Shown here: piece by piece, positions 26,401 to 38,400 of the stretch
Layout of the letters: each line of letters starts with the position of its first letter
Position numbering within the stretch: the stretch's first letter is position 1
Assembly (NCBI RefSeq): GCF_000003815.2
Contig: NC_049984.1
Span: 2,534,227 to 2,598,226, forward strand
From: Branchiostoma floridae
Lineage: Eukaryota > Chordata > Leptocardii > Amphioxiformes > Branchiostomatidae
Length of the DNA: 64,000 bases
Direction of reading: 5' to 3'
The notes under the pieces: generated by a model
The model's input: the letters and a program-made list of their open reading frames with translations, nothing else
Database searches by the model: none
What the model was told of the DNA's origin: nothing
Translations under genes and position numbers: made by a program

Positions 26401-29400
26401 TGACAAGTGAGAAATGATACACGTCTGCATTGACACAGGTGTGGCACGCTTTCTGTTCAGTACCTGGAACACCTTTGATTGCTGACAGCACCATCTAGTT
26501 CAGAAGTATTTTCCACCCTCTGAACTCATTGAAAAGACCAGGGTTGTTATGTAACAACTTTTAAGTTGTTACATAAAACAGTTAAAACTGTTAGAAGTTT
26601 GCCACAAAATTGCAACAAATGAAAAGTTATGCAACGCGGGTTCTGGATTGACACAGGTGTGACCAATTTTTCATTATCTTCCCCAGACCTGTTCAATCAC
26701 CAATTACGTCCAGCATTGTTCTTTCCTCCTTGACCCGTTGATGAGTAGCAAATAGCGCTATCTGGCTTGTTACAAATCGCTACGAGCCTGTAGCGTAACA
26801 ATGCTACAGTGCACGTCCGCCACTGTGACAGGTGCATCTGTGGAACCCTGGTAAAATGTCATTTTGTATCGTTTCTTAACTGTCTTTTCAACAGTGAATA
26901 TTGCTAAGTTTTCAGCAAATCGCTACAAACATTGTGACAAGTTGCTTGCAACTGTGTACACATGTATATCTTCATAACCTTTAGACATCAAATTTTTCCA
27001 TTTTTCTTTCCCTTGTTGTCACATTGGTATGATTGTTATCTAGCTTGTAACAAGTCGCTACAAACATTGTGACAAGTAACTGTGCCACAGTGCACGTACG
27101 CCATTGATACAGCTTCTTCTCTGCAACCTTGGCTACCCATTTTGCTCAAGGAGTGTCCTTAACTCAATGTCATATTGTTGCCACCGGGGTATCCTTTGCT
27201 CGTGCAAATTGCTACTGCCCTGTGACAACTTCACTGTGCTACATTGCACGTTCGCCATTGACACATGTGGATACGTACAACCCTGGATGCCCTTCTTGTC
27301 CATCCAGTACCTCCCTAAGCACCACATGACGTATACTACTTGTTATGAGTGTCAACCGGACCCGTTTGTTGCGGAGTCTGGTCTTGTTTCAAAGGCAATA
27401 AAACAGGACAAACCGTAAACAGAGCTTCGTCTGAGGCAGCCCATCTGGACTTGGAAGGAGCTTTGGATTTGGCTTTGACACCCTATTAGCCCGTAGCCAC
27501 ACTACAAACGTCAACTGAAAAGACTGAAGCGTTAAGTTGTATATCACAGTATGTCAATACGGCATTTACGTTCACATTCATTCGTTCGTTCATTCATTCA
27601 TTCATGCATTAATGCACTCATTCACTTAGTTGGAAAAGAGGTCTTGTGGTTAGAGGTGTTGTGGAGGTGTTGACTAAAGGTCCTGTGTTTGAATCCCTAT
27701 CAGGCGCCATCAGGCGCCATAGTTAGGCTTTCCACCTGTTCCTTTCCTCTCTTCCCTTTGAAAAACAAATGAGCACCTAGCTTTGGTCAGGGACATCCTC
27801 ATGGAGGGGAGGCAAAAGAAGTTCCCAAGAAAGCGCTTGCCTAGTATAGAAAAAGCCTAGAGTCTTCAGGTATACAAGCTTGGCTCTTGTATCAGGTATA
27901 TAAGACATTGATCCACTTGGCCACACCTGGCCTTGAGCATACAGGTAGTTCCATGTCCATCATGAATCACTATCTGACAGGTGAAGTCATCAATTCCAAC
28001 ATTGTCTTCTCTTAGTCATGGTCTGCCATGACAGTCCCTTTGCAGTTACTCAACCAAAATGATCCAAAAAGTTATCTCTCCTTTTTTTTCTGTACATGTA
28101 TTGTGTATCCACTTGCCAGAGGAACACACATTCACAAAGTTGTATACTTACCTCTGTTGTCTGGTAGTCTAAAAGGTTAGTGAAAAGGCTATGCAAGAGA
28201 TAGCGAAGGTGTTGAGTATATCTAATGTCTTAATCTTTATGGAGTTGGAGCAAAAGCAAAATTAAACCTCCAGTATATCTTGTCATACAATATGGTGATT
28301 TATCCTGGGTACACCGTCTTGTATCAGCCAAAGAAAGGGTATGTCTGCAAGGGGTGGTATAACCCCTTATATCAAAAACTTCACTACCTATATCTTGTCA
28401 TAAATTGTATATCTATCAGCGAAGGTTAAGTAGAGTTCATCAGTGGGCAGCGGGTTGTGAAGTTTTTATGTGCACTATCTCATGGGAACATCTACCTCAA
28501 CTAAACGTGGCCTCAGGCCAGCTGAGCTTACAACTCGAGATCAAGGCACAAACATATAAATCAAGAAAAGCAGGAAAGTCACGACTACGTAAAGCATTGC
28601 AGTCTCTAGCACAAGCTGCTCTTTGCTGTTTGTTGTAGCTTTTGATAAAGCAGTGAGATTTCCGGCTTGATAATGTTAAACCTGTATATACTGTACAATC
28701 ACATACAATGTCATATATTGTCTGTTGTTCTTGACAAGACCAGTGGAAGAACAACAGCTTCCTTTCATTGATCATACCTGATTCTCATTCATCTTACACG
28801 AACCGTAAAATCTCTTAGTTATATGTATGTTTCGATGTCCATCAAACACCTTCCTCATGGCATCTGACTGGAGTGCTTCTTCTCACTGCTATATGTAACC
28901 AAGGTAGGTGGCACTTTTGTGGCAAAAGGACAATCCCAAATGCTGCCAAGTTTGTAAAACCCCAATACTCTAGTAGAAGCTCTGATGAAGATGTCTGATA
29001 GGCATTGACGAGAAAGCAGGTAAGACTATAACAATTGTGTAAAAGAGAACTTCATATCTGATGAAATTATTTTTGGATCTGACTCATTTCCTCTTCATTT
29101 CTCCAGACTATCCGAAGCCTTTGGAAGAGCCGATCCTCCTCTCTGACGAGTTTGTCCACTCGGAGAGGGGCAAGCGCTCGCTGTACATTTTCCAAAATAA
29201 ATCATTCATTCTCATAACTCCTTTCCATTTCTTTCTGTCCCTCTAGATTATCCGAAGCCCGTGGAAGAGCCAATCCTCCTCTCTGATGAGTACATCCATG
29301 CCGAGAGGGGCAAACGGTCGCTGTACCGCCTGGAGAAGCTGAATCAGGAGTTCAACGTGGAGACGCTCGTGGTCATAGACAAGAAGATGTTGGAGAAACA

Positions 29401-32400
29401 CGGCAACGAGAACATCACCACCTACGTGCTGACCATCCTCAACATGGTGAGCACTTCTGTCTTTGTTCTTGGGTTTTAGTTTTCCTTGTTCACTTGTGTT
29501 GGGCTAGAATCCCCAACCAAGCCATTGATGTTTTGCCTCACCTATGTCCTGACCATCCTCAACATGGTGAGTGTTTCTCTCCTTGTTCTTAGGGTTTGTT
29601 GTTTGTATCCTTTTAGGGTTAGAATACCCTGCCATCGATGTTGTGCCCTCGGGAAAGGCACTTTACCCCACCTACGTCCTGACTGTCCTTAACATAGTGG
29701 GCGCTTCTCTCTCTTGTTTTGATCTGCTTTTAAGACACTTATAGTGTTTGTGTAACGGTCGGGTGTTTGGCCCGCTAGTTCGAATCCTGCGTCATGCCAC
29801 CAATGTTGTGCCCTTTGGAAAGGCACTAATACACAATTTCCTCACTCCATCTGGGTGCAAAAATGGGTCTAGCTGTTCCATTCCTGATCTACCAGGTTAG
29901 CATTCCTTTTAAAAATCCAAGAACGTACAAACTACACTGGTATGGTCTTATAGAGCATTTTATACGACGTACTGTTCATCATTGTCGTCATCTTGTCGCC
30001 CTTGTTGCACGGATAGCTCTCTGCCTGTACCTCTCCTTATAAGCTGTATGCCCAGCCTCGGCCTTGGCCTTGGTAAGCATACTTAGTGCTAGTAGAAGGA
30101 CGTGTCAGACTGCTAATAGTGGGTTTGATGCTGACACAACGTCAGCGCCCCCCTCCCGCGGTGCGACCGCTTATTTAGCACCCCCCTCCCGCTGGGCTGC
30201 CGCCTGCGACGCGGCTTCCATAGCTCGACCTTGGCCAGGACGTGTCCCCCACAAATAGCTCTCCGCTCAACCGTCTCCGCTACAGGTCCTTGAGAGGCGA
30301 CACCCTGCTGAGTAGATAGCATAAGACGTGATCTTGAGGCAAGACGTCCTTGGGAGGAGGGAGAGAGATGTACTTAAGATGTAGCTCCGTTGTTGACCTT
30401 TACCTGCGTAGGTTCCTGCTGTTTCATTGCCTAAGAAGTTCAGCAGGTCAGCCTTGTCTGGACTTGTAACCGTGAATGACCTTCAACCAAGGACTTTGTG
30501 ACCTCTGAGCGACCTTGAGAGTCCTGCTGAGGAGACGTGTGGGAAGGTCGAAGGATGTTTTCTTGAGTCTTATCTTTCTTGTGTCTCTCAAAGTGAACAT
30601 GTCGTACGGTGTTTCTTTTGCTCAAAGTAAACATGTCCACTGTGTTTGTTGTCTCAGAGGTTTCATGATTTCTCCTTGTCAATACTGGGTTTGGGTCTGG
30701 AAGACAGAGGTTGTACAAGTATACTACGAATTACTGTCTACTGTGTTTTCAAAGGATTTTTAGCTGTTATTGATAATAAATGTGATTTTTGAACTGGTAG
30801 TTTGACCTAATACCCTAATAGTGGTCACTGGGTTCTTTGCTGGAGGTGTGTCGCTTTTCTCATCATCATATTGATGATCGTCCAACCCGTTTATATACGA
30901 AAATGTTAGACAGTTCATCTCCCATTGCATACGAAAAAGAAGTCAAACCCCTCAGATAGTTTAGATAGACATAGATTTGAAATAGATGACATGTTTTGTA
31001 TATCACTGTCTTACTTTGCAATTAGCCCACAGGCATGAACTTGCAATAACGTTATCAGATTGTTGATCCGTTGTAAGTTCTGAAGCCATACAGGGTCACG
31101 CGGGGGGATAGTACGCCACACGGGGTGCCTGACACGGTTTTATGACAGATTTACGCCCACCGCGTGATGCTCACGCGCCTCTCAACGGGGCGCTCCACGC
31201 GATACTCGTGAGACCGGCTCCGTGTGAACTCCGTGCCACAAGGTCACTCAAACAAGTTCATCCCCCTTCTAACTTTAGCGGCAACTCGAAACCTCCCGCT
31301 TTTAAGTTTTATATATAGACCAGTGCTGCTATGTTCAGCTATTAACTCAAATAACTCCCCTCACCCTAGCTGTCTTCTTTATTGTATGTATCAATCTGTT
31401 ATTGAATTACAGTGAGCTTTTGACAGGAAAAAAATTCAGAGCCTTTTGACAGGAAAAGGCTTACATTTAATGCTTTTTTTATTGTACACTTGTAACTTCT
31501 ATTCACCAGTACTGAATGCATGTCGTTACCAAGGCTGAAATTCTGTGTGGGTTGTATCAAGATACCCCCTACCTCCCACTTGTCCTGAAAATGACCCCGC
31601 CTGAGAATATCACTGACAGTTCCTCTTGACCTTGGCTTTGGTGCTAATATGTCCTCGTGCAAGTCGCTTTGGGTGGCCTTTGTCTGCAGAAAGATAATAA
31701 GGGGTGTCTTCCCTCTGTCTAACATGGCCCATTTGCACACTAAATGATTGGTATCAACTCGTAGCTTCTTCGATGACCTACTGCATTGTCTCAAGGTGAC
31801 AAATATGGCGGCGGAACCTTCTCATGTTGCGGAACTTGTTCACACCTTCAGGGCGGATGTCGTCTTGCATTTTGCATCACACATGAAAAGTTAAGAACCC
31901 CTGTTTAGTGTAGACGGACCATAGAAATCTTGCTTGACTGGGTCAAACCTGATAACCTAACCCACAGGGTAGGATAGCAGGGAGAAAGAGTAGAGTGACA
32001 ATTTTAGTCTCGTTGTTGATGATTGGTGCAAAAGTATAAGACAGAAACATGGAATTGGGGTGCATTTAAAGATTTGCAAAATTAGCTTCTTCTAAAACTT
32101 CTATGTACAAAGAGTAAACGAAAACACGAAAAAGAAGCAGCCGTCAAACGAAAACACATTTTTAAATTCTTTTTCTTTTTTTTATTTAACACTCAAATCA
32201 CTTTAAAGGAGGCATTATTTTTAACACAAAATATTAAACTTCATATTGGCACTTAAAATGTAATTGTATATAATTTTACATATGAAATTTGAGGCGTCAA
32301 GGTTGCAACCACAGAATGCCCGTAAACTTGAAAACGTTTGTAGGATCATAGTGATCTGATGTCCAGCAGTGCTTTTACATAGTGGCGCTCTATATAGTAA

Positions 32401-35400
32401 ATCCCTCAGATCTACTTAGCAAGCAAAGCTTGTTTTTGGTAGCTGTCCAATTAAGCTGTAGGCTGCCAACTTGCCACCCTTTTGGGCACTCCAGGCATAT
32501 TTCATGTGGCTGATTAGCGTCCTGATAGCTGTACTGGCCTTGGCGGGCCCTGTTGTGGGAACAGAAGGGGGTCCTTTTGTCAACAGAGTTACTGTGAGAG
32601 GATTAAAATGTCAATCAGAGGCTATGTGGGCTCAGGAGTTGGAGAGCAGAGCAGGAGGAACGTTGGTCTGAGGACCTTGGTGTGATGAAGGTCTTCTGGG
32701 GTCACTCCTGGCCAAGGCTGGGACATTTGTACCTTGTCCTTCTCTCTCTCTCTCTCTCTCTCTTTTCCTCTCTCTCTCTCTCTCCCTCTCTGTCTATCCC
32801 TCTCACTTTTTCTTTCTCCCTCTCCCCCTCTCTCTTTGTCTCTCCTTCCCTCTCTCTCTTTGTCTTTCTCTCACTCCATCTTTCCTGTTTACATGTATCA
32901 TCCATTGATCGAGGCGAGGGTTAGACATGCTTGCACATAGATGTGGAGGCTTGATGGCAGGTGGCCAGCAGCCTCTGTCTTAACGTTTAGGGTTGGCACT
33001 GTGTAGGTTTAGGAGATGACAGTCTTCTCTTGTGGGGTCGTCTACGTGGCTTCCTTCATAAAGAAAGTTTCAAGACGTGGACAGGTGTGACATAAGGAGT
33101 TGTGCATTTCAGTCTTCTCACAGAGACCAAGTGGTCTTGAAAGGGAAAACATCAAAAGAGCAGAAGCAAATGGTTATGAAGTGGTTATGAAGTGGTTATG
33201 AAGTGGCTATAACAGGTAAGATAACTTTTGCCACAAGCTCCCACCCTCTAAAGAAAGGATAAAAGACTTTCTTTCAAAAAAATGTGAAATGAAATCTGCA
33301 AACTCTTGTAGAAACTCTTTCATATGTGATGAAATGTTGTGGTTGTGTCAAACGGATTGTTGGCTAAAGTACACATGTCAAAGAGCCAAATTGACAGTCC
33401 CCATGTAGGTTTAGAGTAGAGTAGCTTCCAAGTTGACTACTTTCCCAGACAGTCTTGGCAAGTCTTGTCCAAACACACTTTGTTCTCCTTGCACCCTACT
33501 CTTGCTCCCAGGCTTTTAGTAACGTTTAGACAGACATGTGGATTTCAAACTGCCTGTTGGACACACAGGTCATGTCCCCATGTACTCACTATGTCTCCAC
33601 TGTATAAACTTTTAACTCTGTGCCTCTTCTTTTTTCTTTTAACTTACCGCAAAAGATCTGTAGATTGTGGACACAAAATGCACTGAAGAAACATGCTGAC
33701 AGATAATCATGTAATCCAGTGAGAAACCAACTTTAATTCTTGAAAACTGTTTATTGTCTTCCTGTTGTTTTTCCTTTAAGTTATTTCAAAAGGTCTCGAG
33801 TTTGTGGGAAGAACTTAACGCTAAAGAAAAGTAAATGGAAGATACTTGTCTTATCTGGTGAGAAGTCCTCTTGACTTGTTCAAAACTCTTGACTCAAATC
33901 TCTGTTTTTCTTGTTTCTTGTCTTAAAAGATCTTGAGTTTGGCAGGCTCACAATGCAATGAACACAGATGGGCACTAGATAGTTGTCTAATTTGGTACAA
34001 GTCCTCTTGACATGTCCCTACAGTCAACACAAACTCAGTCTCAAGGACTTCTCCACATTCCGTCCTCCGAAACTGTCCCTCCTTAGTCAGGATTGAAGAC
34101 TTAAGATTGATGTATACAAGTCGCAGTGAACTATATGTATAGTGCAAGTTCCCTTTGTTGTCAGGCAAGATTATGTAACAGTTGTTTTTACTCAATATTG
34201 TTTTTCTACTTTGTCAAGAATGTTATGTTTTAGACAACACATCTGTGTGGGGGTATGTTCGTGAGCAAGATTACTCAAGAACGGAAAGATTGAGTTTGAA
34301 ATTTAGTGTGTTTGCAGTTGGTGACAATTCTAAAGTTTTATATTCAGCTTTAGATTTTGTGCCCCATGGCAGCTTTTCTTAGTACTGCAGTAAAACTTCC
34401 AGTTCTTATAACTTAATCCTAATACTGCAGTGACTGTGTGCCTGTGTATGACTGTAGGATTTACAGTGCTGGGTTGAGAAAGTTCAGGGTGTTACTAAAA
34501 CAGATGTATCCTGTCAGTCAGCACAGCGTTAGCCCTGGTCAGTCATGTAGGAGAGGTGAGGAAACGCCCTTCATGGGAAAAGATGTCCTTGAACAAGGCA
34601 GCAGTGTCTTGAGTTCTCAAGAAGGGAAACCCAAGAGAGATTTCGTGCATCTTGGTCACATGATACAGGAATAGAGAAGGCGTTCTTTCCTGAGAGAGTT
34701 TTTGTTGGTGGCCTTTGAGTTTGAAGGTGACCTTCAGTGTTCTATGCTGTTTTGGAATACCTTTCCATTGGCCTTCACAGCCAATCAGAGAAGGCCAAGT
34801 GGATTTAAATCTTCAGGGAGGTCTGGTAGATGATCTAAAACATTGGAAAAAAACTGAAGGTCAGGTTTAGAGCAGGAATCTGCACTAAGCTTGTTACTGG
34901 TGAAACTTTGTGTTCCCATTTTCAGTTTCACACACCTGGCCTTGAGATTAGTCTACTTACTGAGATGCATCTCATTGTTTTGTTCACTGCATCTTGTATC
35001 AGTAAGGATGACATGTGAAATTTGACGTGTATTTTTTAAGTGCAGCTTTCCTCAAATGAGAATTGGCATCATCATCATCGTTCACTGTGTTCTGCATCTA
35101 CAGTCTTTGAAAAGTCCTCCAGTTGCATTCAGTCTTTCTTCATCTTTCTCCACTGCAAGCTTTCTTAGCTCTTGGAGTTTCTTTACTGTTTCTTGAGGGG
35201 CTCGCCCTCTGTGCTCTCTGAGAAATTGTATATCTGACATTTAAGCTTTTTGTTATAAAAAGTATTTCTTGTACCACTGTTATATGGTATGTGTGGAGAA
35301 GTCTTGGATATCCTGTAGCCACACTAGTGTAGTACTAGACAACTCAAGAGAAGGTATCAGACTCTACATGCTCAAACACGCAGATGCAAAGTACACCTAT

Positions 35401-38400
35401 TGTAGACTCTGAGACACTTCTAGCTTGAGGACCATCCTAAATGCTTTAGGCTAAACATTCTTAAAACATTTCGTGTTATCTGGTAAGTGAGGAGAAGAAT
35501 GTTTTATCTGTGACATCTGTAGCCCCCTACTTGACAGTACAAGAGCGATCAGACCCTACAGAGAACACATGTTAAACCACTCCAGGTTGTGAGCACCATC
35601 CTCGATTCGTCAGTCATCAGGACAGTCCTTCCTTTTTCCAGTTTTTGGTACTCATTTCTTACACCAGCATTGTCCCATATGTGCAAAGCGTCTCTGCTAT
35701 CTGTAGCAGCTACTTGACTAGTCTCTACCAGACTGACTATGCTGGCGTTGGCGGGCCATGCAGCTAAACTTGAATCAACCTAAGTGTGGACTGACTCCCC
35801 TGGCCAGTTCCTGGATTTTTTTACCGAATTCTAAGATCCCCGCACCCATGTAGGAAGGCCTGGTGGGGGCTACTACTTGACAGTCAAATTCTTTGTAGTA
35901 CCACTCAAAGCTGTGAAGACTGTCCTTGCTCTGTCTTGCTTCCAGGTCCATCATTACTTCTTTTACCAGCATTGTCCAATACACACTGTATGGTATCTCT
36001 GATATCTGTAGCCCCTCGAGATAGTACAAGAGTAGTGGGAATCCACCAACAAGTGGCTGTGGAGTGCACATTCTGCAGACACTCCAGGCCCTGAGGACCA
36101 TCCTTGCCGCGTCTGTCGTCGGCTGGCAGATAGCGGTTACCACTCAGGAAGTGCAGGCAGACCAAACCTGTCCCCGTGACGACCCTCTCTACATTCCTGC
36201 AGGTGTGTCTTCCTTAAGGAGCAGCCACTTGTTCCTTGAAGATCTTGGCTTGCAAAAGACAGGAAAGTGATCCAGTTTTAGCTCACTGAAGTGAAGAGCT
36301 AGTCTTCCACTGGTCTTGACAGAGAGAACAAACGCTATGTACAGTATTTACAGGTTCATCGTCATGGCGAAATTGCCCTAGCTCTTGTTGACAAGCACAA
36401 TGAACAGGGGACCACGGCTTAACGTCCCGTTCTAAGGACTGCAACACTTTCCAGTAGCGTGCATTCGAGGTCTGGATTCCAGGGTGCTAAGATCTAAGCT
36501 TCAAGGAGGTGTTTGTGAGGTGTAGAGGCTAGCAACCCTGCATTTAGACCTAGAAGTCCTGAGTTTGAATCCAGACCAATGTTGTTCACTGTAGCCTGTG
36601 TTACACACCTTCTCAGTGTCAATGACCGATTAGCTATAGGCAGCAGCCCTGTGTATGGGCCTCTAAAAGCTTGATTTTGTCAGTCTACTGTTCATCCCTT
36701 TTTTTGCACTCTAATCGAAACGATTGCAGTCCTTTGGATGATTAGTCGTGCTCCACTGTGCATACCTAAGAGGGTCTGCATGGGGGTTCTGACAACAATT
36801 TACGCTAAATTCGGGATGGCTGAATACGCTTAACGTTCAATTCACGAAGGCCACCAATTCTTTACGCTTCATTCCACTACGAATTACGCCAAAAAAAAGG
36901 CCTGCCTACGCCTTATGGAAAAGGGTATGCAGACCCTCACCTAACACTTCTTGAAAAGAGCAGAGGAATTTCTTTTGTTGGTAGAACTTGTTTAAGGTAA
37001 ATTCATTTTTCAGTTTCAGGTTGTCAAAATGTAGAAGGGAGAAGTCATTATCAAATAAAGAATTTGACTTTTAACATTTGGTAGTGTTACTAGAAAGACA
37101 ACACCCTTTTTTATCTGCCAGTGAGGACTTCATTTTGAACAATCTTTATGGCCACCTTTCTTACATTTTCAGCCTATGTTCCATTTGTCCTGGCACCGCT
37201 GCCGATTAGATTTGACCCGTGCCCAACCTTGGCATTGCCAGACATAATTATGTAACATACACAGCATACACCAGGCCCTTAACTGGAGATCTTGGCAAGC
37301 CTCCCAAAGTTTTAAGATAGTCACTTTTATGTCTGGGTTTTCCCTTACTGCCGAGCCATGCTTCCCTCAAAGACAAATGAAAGTGAAAATGATTTGGAAC
37401 CAGTTTATCTCAGTGAAGAGGTAATAATTCCCTAAGCTCTTTTCAAGAAGTACAATAAACAGTGGATCACAGCTACGACCGTGGCGCGTTGGTACACCTG
37501 TTCCCTCGATCTCGGAAGTTAAGCAACGTGCGGTCAGGACAGTACTTGGATGGGAGACCACGGAGGAAGACTGGATGCTGTAGCCGGGTCATACCAAAGA
37601 CTCTCAGCAAAGAGGAAGAAGCTAAACACTAAAACAGGACTGGCCCCCTGCTGTAGTGACTTATATTTGTGCGATCCCAGGGCTTAAAAATGGAGATGGG
37701 TGCCGGGCCTACGCATCACAACGTGATGCATGGCAACTTTAGTTTTAGCATGGCTAAATGTCCTGTCCTAAGAACTGCAACCCTTTCCAGTAGCATGCGT
37801 GTCCGGTGAGTGACAACAGACAGGATTTGAACTCCCAACCTCTTGATCCATAGGCAGGGCTGCTAACCACTGGACTACGCACACTCAAGCAAGAGGGTAA
37901 AAAATTCCCAGTCACAGATACACGGGGCTCCCAACTTGGCAGCACTGCAAGCTTCTCTCACCACGCTCTAAACAGAGCTCAGACAAGCAGTGCCTTTTGG
38001 ACGGTTGGTCGACAAGCGAGTGTCTGGCATGCCTGTGGCCTGACATCTGTCCCCGTCCTATTAACAGCCAGGGTTGACTTGTGCTCCCTGTTCACGGCTT
38101 TGGGAAGCTGCCTTTCCTAATGAAGGAGGATCTTTGTTCATTTTCTTCTCTTTCTTAAAGTTTGAGGTCATGGGTGAAGAGACTTTGCTACTTTTCCATA
38201 CTCTCTACTCTTAAAGTTCGTAGTCATGGGTGAAGAAATATAAGTCTCCTATTAAGAGCCAGGGTTGACTTGTGCTGTCTGTTCAGGGTTTTGGGAGGCT
38301 GCCTTTCCTAATGAAGTTGGAGCCTTGTTAATTTTTCTCTGGTTAAGGTGAAGAAGTTAGCGGTCTGGCATTCTATTCTGACTTTCAGGTCATTAGGTAG

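Larger units (their letters stand above)
30330..33160. other. Intron between exons B and C
   Basis: AT-rich, without coding signal. Contains AACATGTCGTACGGTGTTTC / AACATGTCCACTGTGTTTG duplication near 30597 and the CT microsatellite at 32742. Confidence 0.5.

Noticed and set aside
29447-29571. Extension of exon B to the downstream donor copy
   Set aside because: The frame meets a stop before the second donor, so a longer exon would truncate the protein.
32682-32940. Leu/Ser-rich and Arg/Glu-rich ORFs
   Set aside because: Translation of a CT microsatellite.
35775-36143. 122-codon minus-strand ORF
   Set aside because: Lies in a degenerate tandem array; no family recognised.
37472-37583. Functional 5S rRNA gene
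   Set aside because: Too diverged from 5S, lacks a T-run terminator and is fused to a SINE body.
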